Below are positions 1 through 5,452 of a stretch of DNA of 5,452 nucleotides, piece by piece (position 1 is the first letter of the stretch; each line of letters opens with the position of its first letter). A model generated the notes under the pieces. That model had not been told where the DNA came from and did not search any database. It saw only the letters and a list, made by a program, of their open reading frames with translations. The stretch is taken from contig WQWK01000155.1 of the NCBI GenBank assembly GCA_009785395.1, positions 1 through 5,452 on the forward strand. Direction: 5' to 3'. This stretch comes from Conexibacteraceae bacterium. GTDB taxonomy: Bacteria; Actinomycetota; Thermoleophilia; Solirubrobacterales; Solirubrobacteraceae. A program made the translations under genes and the position numbers.

Positions 1-257
1 ACGTCGATCACCAGCTCACGGTGCGGGCGCGTGACCTCGAACTCGACGACGTCGGTGCCGAAGTAGTCCTCGTGCCGGGACTGGCGCGCGTCTGGCGTCA
101 GGCGCACCGTGAACTCGTCGATTCGCTGGCGGTTGTTGGCGGCCGGCCGCACGCGCAGGGAGTTGATGTTGTCCACGACCTCGGCGTCGTACTCGTACCG
201 GGTCAGGTATCTGATCGAGAAATGCATCTCACGAGTCTTATCGGGCTGGTCGGTCAT
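1..257 (-). CDS. Transglutaminase-like protein, N-terminal part (cut by window edge)
   Basis: Only the first 85 codons are present; the frame runs open off the left edge. The translation begins MTDQPDKTREMHFSIRYLTR and continues with YEYDAEV, then NSLRVRPAANNRQR near residues 32-45 and DYFGTDVVEFEV near 64-75. This is the pattern of the beta-rich N-terminal domain of bacterial transglutaminase-like proteins (Bact_transglu_N). The Cys-His-Asp catalytic domain would lie outside the window, so activity cannot be judged. The ATG at 257 is the first start after the alpha-E stop. The ATG of residue 11 (225-227) is a serious alternative, because family members often begin directly with the MxFxIxYxTxYxY strand. 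Neither start has a clear Shine-Dalgarno sequence. It is the third gene of the minus-strand operon, 56 bases after the alpha-E gene. It probably acts as a peptidase or amide-processing partner of the ATP-grasp product; that is inference from family context. Confidence 0.88.
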   Translation of the reverse strand, partial: MTDQPDKTREMHFSIRYLTRYEYDAEVVDNINSLRVRPAANNRQRIDEFTVRLTPDARQSRHEDYFGTDVVEFEVTRPHRELVID

Positions 258-262
258 CTCGA

Positions 263-299
263 ATCGGGTGGGTGGATCGGGTGGGTGGATCGGGCGGGG
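263..299. repeat. 13-bp tandem repeat forming a G-quadruplex-type motif
   Basis: Two exact copies of ATCGGGTGGGTGG (263-275 and 276-288) are followed by a degenerate third, ATCGGGCGGGG. On the plus strand this gives six G-tracts (266-268, 270-272, 279-281, 283-285, 292-294, 296-299) separated by loops of 1, 6, 1, 6 and 1 bases. That satisfies the usual quadruplex pattern more than once over. It fills most of the short gap between the alpha-E stop and the transglutaminase start. The G-rich strand is the template strand of the operon, so the transcript is C-rich here. A regulatory effect is possible but not shown. Confidence 0.7.
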
Positions 300-313
300 C
301 TGGATCGCGGCGC

Positions 314-1393
314 TCAGACCCTGACCATGCCCAGGGCGGCGACGGCGAAGTAGCGGTCATCGATCTCGCGATCGATCAGCTCGAGCTCGTCCTGGAGCCG
401 GGCGAGCATCTCCGAGAGCGGCTCCGTCCGCGCGATCGTGCGCTGCTGCAGCTCGAGGTCGGCGATCAGCCGCCCGAGCCGCAGCACCGGCTGCGCCGAA
501 CGCGGTGACGGGTCGGCCGTCTCGAGCGCGACGCGCAGCTCATCGAGCGAGGCCAGCACCGAGCCGGGGTACTGGCTCTCATACAGCAGGAAGCTGCCGA
601 CGCGCTCGAGCGACGGTGCCTGGCGCAGGTGGCGCCGGTAGGCCTGGAAGCCGCCGACGGCGTGCAGAAGCGCGAGCGCCTCACCCTCATAGGCCGCCAA
701 CGCCTCGCCGCCGCCGTCCAACCCGGGCGCGCCCACCGCACCCGCCCCCGTCGCACCCGCGCCCGTCGCACCCGCGGGCAGCGCGACGCGCAGCATCCGC
801 AGCATCATGTCCGCCTTCTCGATGCGGCCACCGGCCTCCAGGAACGAGCGCGCCTCGTCGCGCAGCATCGTCTGCTCGAGCAGGCCCCAGAACAGCGCGC
901 AGCGCTCCTTGACCTCCTGGTAGACGGAATAGGGCCCGGTGGCGAGCGCGGCCTCGAGGTCGTAACGCCCTAGCGACAGATAGAACGAGTTGAGCGCCTC
1001 CCACATCTCCGTCGAGATCACGTCGCGCAGCGTGCGCGCGCGCTCGCGGGCGCGGTAGACGCACGAGACGACCGAGGCGGGATCATCCGTGTCGAGCGTC
1101 AGCAGCGGCGCGATCTCGGCGCGGCCGAGCGACATCGGGCCAACCGGCAGCGGGTCCGACAGGCTCACCGCCGAGAACTCGGTGGTGATGCCCGTGCTCT
1201 CGGTCTCGCCGGGGGCCGGCGGCTTGGTCCCGATCACGGCGAGCACACCGTTCCAGCTGAGCGCAATCCCGCGCTCCCCCGGGGTGCCGGCGACGTCGGC
1301 GTGGAAGGCGCCGTCGAGCATGCGGGCGGTGTGCTCGGCGCGGGTCAGGTCGCGGCCGAGCCAGAACAGCTCCTGGGCGATGCGGGCGAGCAT
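314..1393 (-). CDS. Alpha-E domain protein (DUF403)
   Basis: The 359-residue protein starts MLARIAQELFWLGRDLTRAE, the hallmark N-terminal helix of the alpha-E family. Further family motifs are RERARTLRDVISTEMWEALN (residues 116-135), FYLSLGRYDLEAA near 137-149, and FLEAGGRIEKADMMLRMLRV near 184-203, where related proteins usually have LGRLLERADM. The fold is expected to be all-helical and cytosolic, with no signal peptide or membrane segment. Its biochemical role is unknown; it is consistently found beside, or fused to, circularly permuted ATP-grasp proteins. The ATG shares its A with the TGA stop of the upstream ATP-grasp gene (TGATG), so translational coupling is likely, and no Shine-Dalgarno is visible. 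At 359 residues it looks somewhat longer than the roughly 310-330 typical of the family. Part of the excess is a Gly/Ala-rich insert at residues 206-229 encoded by a 15-bp tandem repeat. Confidence 0.93.
   Translation of the reverse strand: MLARIAQELFWLGRDLTRAEHTARMLDGAFHADVAGTPGERGIALSWNGVLAVIGTKPPAPGETESTGITTEFSAVSLSDPLPVGPMSLGRAEIAPLLTLDTDDPASVVSCVYRARERARTLRDVISTEMWEALNSFYLSLGRYDLEAALATGPYSVYQEVKERCALFWGLLEQTMLRDEARSFLEAGGRIEKADMMLRMLRVALPAGATGAGATGAGAVGAPGLDGGGEALAAYEGEALALLHAVGGFQAYRRHLRQAPSLERVGSFLLYESQYPGSVLASLDELRVALETADPSPRSAQPVLRLGRLIADLELQQRTIARTEPLSEMLARLQDELELIDREIDDRYFAVAALGMVRV
731..775 (-). repeat. Three in-frame 15-bp repeats encoding AGATG/AGATG/AGAVG
   Basis: Within the alpha-E gene, codons 207-221 read as three consecutive pentapeptide units: AGATG, AGATG, AGAVG. 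The DNA units are nearly identical (GCG GGT GCG ACG GGC type), differing at the third base of the last Gly codon in copy 2 and at the fourth codon of copy 3. The unit length is a multiple of three, so gain or loss of copies would change linker length without breaking the frame. The stretch continues as a Gly/Ala-rich region to about residue 229 and sits between predicted helical segments, suggesting a flexible linker. Confidence 0.85.
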
Positions 1394-2970
1394 CAGACGC
1401 GGGACTGCTGCTGTTGCTGCTCCTGCCCGTGCCAGCCGCCGTAGCGTACGTCCGGCAGCCGCGGTGGCTTGTGCGCCGCCGCCGCGATCAGCCCCGGCAG
1501 GGACTCGGTGCCGTCGCCGTCGTCGAGGACCCAGGTGTCCTTCGAGCCGCCGCCCTGGGAGGAGTTGACGATCATCGACCCCTCCCTCAAGGCGACCCGC
1601 GTGAGCCCGCCGGGCACGATCCGGATCTCATCGCCGAACACGGCGAACGGCCGCAGGTCGACGTGGCGGGGCGCCAGGCGCCCGTCACCTGTCTCGGTCG
1701 GCACGGTCGAGAGGTGCACGAGCTCCTGGGCGATGAACAGCTCAGGGTGGGCCTTGATCAGCCGCGCCTCCTGGGCGATCTGCTCGGCGCTCGCGTGCGG
1801 GCCGATGAACACGCCCTTGCCGCCGGATTCGGAGGTCGGCTTGACGACCACCTCGTCGAGCCGGCCCAGGATCCACTCGCGCAGCTTCTCGTCGCTGAGC
1901 AGGTAGGTCTGGACGTTCTCGAGGATTGGCTCCTCCTCGAGGTAGAAGCGGATCATCGCCGGCACGTAGTGGTAGACCGCCTTATCGTCGGCGACCCCGG
2001 TGCCGATCGCGTTGGCGATCGCGACGGTGCCGGCGCGGTAGGCGCGCACCAGCCCGGGCACCCCCAGCATCGAGTCGGGGCGGAAGTCGAGCGGGTCGAT
2101 GAAGTCGTCATCGAGGCGCCGGTAGATCGTGTGCACGCGCTGCAGTCCGGCCGTCGTGCGCATGTAACAGACGGCGTCGCGCACAACCAGGTCGGAGGCC
2201 TCGACCAGCTCGATCCCCATCTCCCGCGCGAGGAACGCGTGCTCGAAGTACGCCCCGTTGAGCGGGCCCGGCGTCCACAGCACGACCGTCGGCTCGGAGT
2301 CGACGCCGGGCGCGACCGCCTGCAGCGCCTCGAGCAGCAGCATCGGGTAATGCTCCACCGGCCGCACGCGATGTCCGGCGAACAGCTCGGGCATCAGGCG
2401 CGTCATCGCGAGGCGGTTCTCGAGCACGTAGGAGATCCCCGAAGGCGTGCGCACGTTGTCCTCGAGCACGCGCCACTTGCCGTCACCGCCGCGCACGAGG
2501 TCGCAACCCGCCACATGCGTGTAGACACCGCCGGGCGCGCGCACCCCGTGCACGGGCCTGGCGAAGGACGGCCGGCTCACGATCAGTGACCACGGCACGA
2601 TCCCGGCGCGCACGATCTCACGGCCGTGGTACACGTCATCGACGAACGCGTTCAGCGCCCGGATCCGCTGCGCCAGCCCGCGCTTGATCACCTTCCACTC
2701 GTCCGCGGTGAGCACGCGCGGGACCAGATCGAGCGGGAACGGGCGGTCACGGCGCTCGCCGTCGGAGCCCGACACCTCGAACGTGATCCCCTGCTGCATG
2801 AAGATCGCGTCGCGCCGCCGCCCCGCGTCGAGCAGCGCGCTCGGGCCGAGCCGCTCCAGCGTCTCCACGAGCGACGCGACGTGCTCCCTCGCCGCCCCGC
2901 CGGCTTCGAGCAGCTCGTCGCACGATCCCGCCGGGATCGAGTAGCCGCCGATCAGTGCTTCGCTGGCCAT
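1393..2970 (-). CDS. Circularly permuted type 2 ATP-grasp protein (DUF404/DUF407), putative amide ligase
   Basis: The 525-residue protein carries the motifs of the circularly permuted ATP-grasp family. These are QQGITFEVSG (residues 59-68), RPFPLDLVPRVLTADEW (76-92), EDNVRTPSGISYVLENR (170-186), VVLWTPGPLNGAYFEHAFLA (229-248), the glycine-rich VKPTSESGGKGVFIGP (376-391), DLRPFAVFGD (438-447) and MIVNSSQGGGSKDTW (466-480). Acidic and Asn residues in EDN and the Lys/Gly-rich loop are expected to bind ATP and Mg. Relatives are predicted to join a carboxylate to an amine through an acyl phosphate; the substrate is unknown. It is cytosolic and the first gene of the minus-strand operon with the alpha-E and transglutaminase genes. 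Mycobacterium tuberculosis has what I recall as the same trio (Rv2411c-Rv2409c). The last residues are Gln-rich (GQEQQQQQSRV). The ATG at 2970 is the first in frame after an upstream stop. It lacks a Shine-Dalgarno, and a TAAGCT hexamer lies 7 bases upstream. Confidence 0.95.
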   Translation of the reverse strand: MASEALIGGYSIPAGSCDELLEAGGAAREHVASLVETLERLGPSALLDAGRRRDAIFMQQGITFEVSGSDGERRDRPFPLDLVPRVLTADEWKVIKRGLAQRIRALNAFVDDVYHGREIVRAGIVPWSLIVSRPSFARPVHGVRAPGGVYTHVAGCDLVRGGDGKWRVLEDNVRTPSGISYVLENRLAMTRLMPELFAGHRVRPVEHYPMLLLEALQAVAPGVDSEPTVVLWTPGPLNGAYFEHAFLAREMGIELVEASDLVVRDAVCYMRTTAGLQRVHTIYRRLDDDFIDPLDFRPDSMLGVPGLVRAYRAGTVAIANAIGTGVADDKAVYHYVPAMIRFYLEEEPILENVQTYLLSDEKLREWILGRLDEVVVKPTSESGGKGVFIGPHASAEQIAQEARLIKAHPELFIAQELVHLSTVPTETGDGRLAPRHVDLRPFAVFGDEIRIVPGGLTRVALREGSMIVNSSQGGGSKDTWVLDDGDGTESLPGLIAAAAHKPPRLPDVRYGGWHGQEQQQQQSRV

Positions 2971-2977
2971 CGCCGCA

Positions 2978-2983
2978 AGCTTA
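2978..2983 (-). promoter_or_regulatory. Candidate -10 element (TAAGCT) of a leaderless ATP-grasp transcript
   Basis: Read on the minus strand, TAAGCT matches the actinobacterial TANNNT -10 pattern and ends 7 bases before the ATG at 2970. That spacing would place transcription initiation at or next to the start codon, giving a leaderless mRNA. This agrees with the absence of a Shine-Dalgarno. No good -35 is visible. The call rests on position and pattern only. Confidence 0.4.
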
Positions 2984-3040
2984 CGGTCGCGATCAAGCCG
3001 ATAACCAGTTTCTTTGGGCTAATCAGACACCTCCCGCGCA

Positions 3041-3054
3041 TGTCCAACTGGACA
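3041..3054. promoter_or_regulatory. Inverted repeat TGTCCA-N2-TGGACA, candidate operator
   Basis: A perfect 6-bp inverted repeat with a 2-bp centre (TGTCCAACTGGACA) lies in the divergent promoter region, 71 bases from the ATP-grasp start and 87 bases from the rfbD start. Symmetric 14-bp sites of this kind are typical of dimeric repressor binding. I do not recognise the cognate regulator, and no regulator gene is in the window. Confidence 0.4.
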
Positions 3055-3126
3055 AACGTTACGCCTGCGGCAGGTGCTCCCGCTGTCGCCCTGCCGCCAG
3101 GACCTCGCTCCGGCCCGCGTGACCAC

Positions 3127-3132
3127 TAACGT
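3127..3132 (+). promoter_or_regulatory. Candidate -10 element (TAACGT) of a leaderless rfbD transcript
   Basis: TAACGT fits TANNNT and ends 8 bases before the rfbD ATG at 3141. An in-frame TGA at 3120-3122 shows the protein cannot start further upstream. The GGGG next to the ATG is too close to serve as a Shine-Dalgarno. Together these favour a leaderless start. No clear -35 is seen. Confidence 0.4.
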
Positions 3133-3140
3133 TCGCGGGG

Positions 3141-4975
<1,835 letters not shown>

Positions 4976-4986
4976 ACCGCAGCTTC

Positions 4987-4999
4987 GGCCGTCCCGGCC
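4987..4999 (+). terminator. Small GC hairpin after rfbB, weak terminator candidate
   Basis: GGCCG-TCC-CGGCC forms a perfect 5-bp stem with a 3-base loop, 12 bases after the rfbB stop. No T-run follows, so it is not a standard intrinsic terminator. U-less hairpins have been proposed as terminators in high-GC actinobacteria, but the stem is short. TCGGCCG also recurs at 4985-4991 and 5005-5011. Confidence 0.2.
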
Positions 5000-5049
5000 C
5001 CCTGTCGGCCGATCCCGGGTGTGGGGTACCTCTAAACAGGGGTCCACAC

Positions 5050-5086
5050 GTGTGTCGGAGGTGTGCCGTGGTGTGGGAGAAGTGTG
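5050..5086 (+). repeat. Four GTGTG words at helical spacing
   Basis: GTGTG begins at 5050, 5061, 5071 and 5082, a spacing of 11, 10 and 11 bases that places all copies on the same face of the DNA helix. A fifth copy begins at 5019, 31 bases before the first, about three helical turns. The copy at 5082 sits in TGTGGAAAA, one mismatch from the DnaA box in the TGTGGATAA orientation. The first copy belongs to the CACACGTGTG palindrome. This looks like a multi-site protein-binding array, but the protein is unknown. Confidence 0.45.
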
Positions 5087-5112
5087 GAAAACGTCCTGCT
5101 GGGTTGACGTCT

Positions 5113-5140
5113 GACACAGAGTCGTTACACCTCGACACAG
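5113..5140 (+). repeat. Two GACACAG direct repeats 21 bp apart
   Basis: GACACAG occurs at 5113-5119 and 5134-5140, a 21-bp centre spacing equal to two helical turns. The first copy lies inside, and the second just after, the weak TTGACG/TACACC promoter-like pair (5104-5131). That arrangement would suit a regulator binding as a tandem dimer. CGACACA at 5133-5139 is also the inverted counterpart of TGTGTCG at 5051-5057. Confidence 0.35.
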
Positions 5141-5245
5141 TTCTGCAAGACATGTGGAGGCATGTTTGGAGGGTGTGGTGCCCCGGAGCCTCCTGGGCGG
5201 GCGCCCCGAGCACCCGCCGCCGCTCAGCGACAGCGACCTCAAGGT

Positions 5246-5251
5246 TAGAGT
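5246..5251 (+). promoter_or_regulatory. Candidate -10 element (TAGAGT) of the uracil-DNA glycosylase gene
   Basis: TAGAGT fits TANNNT and ends 6 bases before the GTG start at 5258. Its first three bases are an in-frame stop, so the coding region cannot extend further upstream. A leaderless transcript is the simplest reading. The alternative is a minimal GAG Shine-Dalgarno (5248-5250), 7 bases before the GTG, served by an upstream promoter such as the weak pair at 5104-5131. Confidence 0.4.
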
Positions 5252-5257
5252 TGGCGC

Positions 5258-5452
5258 GTGACTGGATCTGATGGACATGGTCCTGAGCCGCTCGCTCAGC
5301 TCGAGCGCGACGTCACCTCGTGCCGTCGCTGCCCGCGTCTGGTCGCGTGGCGCGAGGAGGTGGCGCGAACCAAGCGCCGCGCGTTCATCGACGAGGAGTA
5401 CTGGGGACGGCCGGTGCCTGGGTTCGGCGACCCGAGCGCACGGATCGTCGTG
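5258..5452 (+). CDS. udgB: Family 5 uracil-DNA glycosylase, N-terminal part (cut by window edge)
   Basis: The first 65 codons are present and the frame runs open off the right edge. The translation shows CRRCPRLVAWRE (residues 22-33), whose C22 and C25 are expected to be two of the four 4Fe-4S ligands. It continues with YWGRPVPGFGDPSARIVV (48-65), the signature of the UDGb (family 5) group. Relatives excise uracil, and often hypoxanthine or other deaminated bases, from double-stranded DNA in base excision repair. The active-site segment following GDPxAR and the remaining two cysteines lie beyond the window. The GTG at 5258 is preceded nine bases upstream by an in-frame TAG, and the next in-frame GTG lies after the CxxC, so the start is well fixed. 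It is apparently a separate transcription unit from rfbD-rfbB, 282 bases downstream. Confidence 0.93.
   Translation, partial: MTGSDGHGPEPLAQLERDVTSCRRCPRLVAWREEVARTKRRAFIDEEYWGRPVPGFGDPSARIVV

Larger units (their letters stand above)
2971..3140. other. Divergent intergenic promoter region
   Basis: This 170-bp gap separates the minus-strand ATP-grasp operon from the plus-strand rhamnose genes and must hold promoters for both. Its left part (about 2990-3060) is visibly richer in A/T than the surrounding genes. It contains the TGTCCA-AC-TGGACA inverted repeat (3041-3054), a smaller CCTGC-G-GCAGG inverted repeat (3064-3074), and a TANNNT hexamer near each start codon. I found no convincing TTGACA-type -35 at the right distance from either hexamer, and no small gene. 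Confidence 0.7.
4976..5257. other. Intergenic region rich in GTGTG/TGTGG words
   Basis: This 282-bp gap lies between rfbB and the uracil-DNA glycosylase gene. It holds a small hairpin just after rfbB (4987-4999) and a palindrome CACACGTGTG (5045-5054). It also has five TGTGG words (5020, 5072, 5083, 5153, 5174) plus one CCACA (5044), a phased GTGTG array, and two GACACAG copies. A TTGACG hexamer at 5104-5109 is followed 16 bases later by TACACC (5126-5131), a weak promoter-like pair. A GC-rich imperfect dyad (GGTGC 5177-5181 with GCACC 5210-5214) lies further on. I see no coding sequence with a credible start or family resemblance. Confidence 0.6.

Noticed and set aside
1414..2589. Long plus-strand open frame of 391 codons opposite the ATP-grasp gene
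   Set aside because: It is the antisense shadow of a gene with clear family motifs; its translation is Arg/Val/His/Asp-rich low-information sequence with no recognisable domain.
5020..5178. Chromosomal replication origin
   Set aside because: Only one word is close to a DnaA box, there is no AT-rich unwinding region, and no dnaA, dnaN or other origin-linked gene is adjacent.
4976..5257. LexA-type SOS box (GAAC-N4-GTTC) or PafBC-type damage promoter before the repair gene
   Set aside because: I searched for the GAAC/GTTC dyad and for TTGTCRGTG upstream of the TAGAGT hexamer and found neither.

Overview
This is chromosomal-looking DNA from a high-GC bacterium, by eye well over 60% G+C with strong G/C preference at third codon positions. 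The gene content (a circularly permuted ATP-grasp / alpha-E / transglutaminase cassette, dTDP-rhamnose genes, a family 5 uracil-DNA glycosylase) and the lack of convincing Shine-Dalgarno sequences fit an actinobacterium. A deep lineage such as Thermoleophilia is a guess, not a demonstration. No mobile element, CRISPR array, tRNA or rRNA was seen.

Left half (1-2970, minus strand): a three-gene operon read right to left. It encodes a circularly permuted type 2 ATP-grasp protein (1393-2970), an alpha-E (DUF403) protein (314-1393) and the N-terminal 85 residues of a transglutaminase-like protein cut by the left edge (1-257). The first two genes overlap by one base (TGATG). The third follows after 56 bases that hold a G-rich 13-bp tandem repeat. 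This trio is widespread and has been predicted from comparative genomics to make or process a peptide-like amide product, but as far as I know its chemistry is undetermined. It is the least understood system in the window.

Middle (2971-3140): a 170-bp divergent promoter region with a TGTCCA-AC-TGGACA inverted repeat and a TANNNT hexamer placed 7 or 8 bases before each flanking start codon.

Right half (3141-4975, plus strand): rfbD (dTDP-4-dehydrorhamnose reductase) and rfbB (dTDP-glucose 4,6-dehydratase), translationally coupled by an ATGA overlap. Together they supply steps 2 and 4 of dTDP-L-rhamnose synthesis. rfbA and rfbC are not in the window.

Right end (4976-5452): a 282-bp intergenic region unusually rich in GTGTG/TGTGG words. 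It includes four GTGTG copies at 10-11-bp spacing and two GACACAG copies 21 bp apart. It is followed by the first 65 codons of a family 5 uracil-DNA glycosylase, cut by the right edge. A TANNNT hexamer also lies just before that GTG start, so all three apparent transcription-unit starts share a leaderless-type layout.
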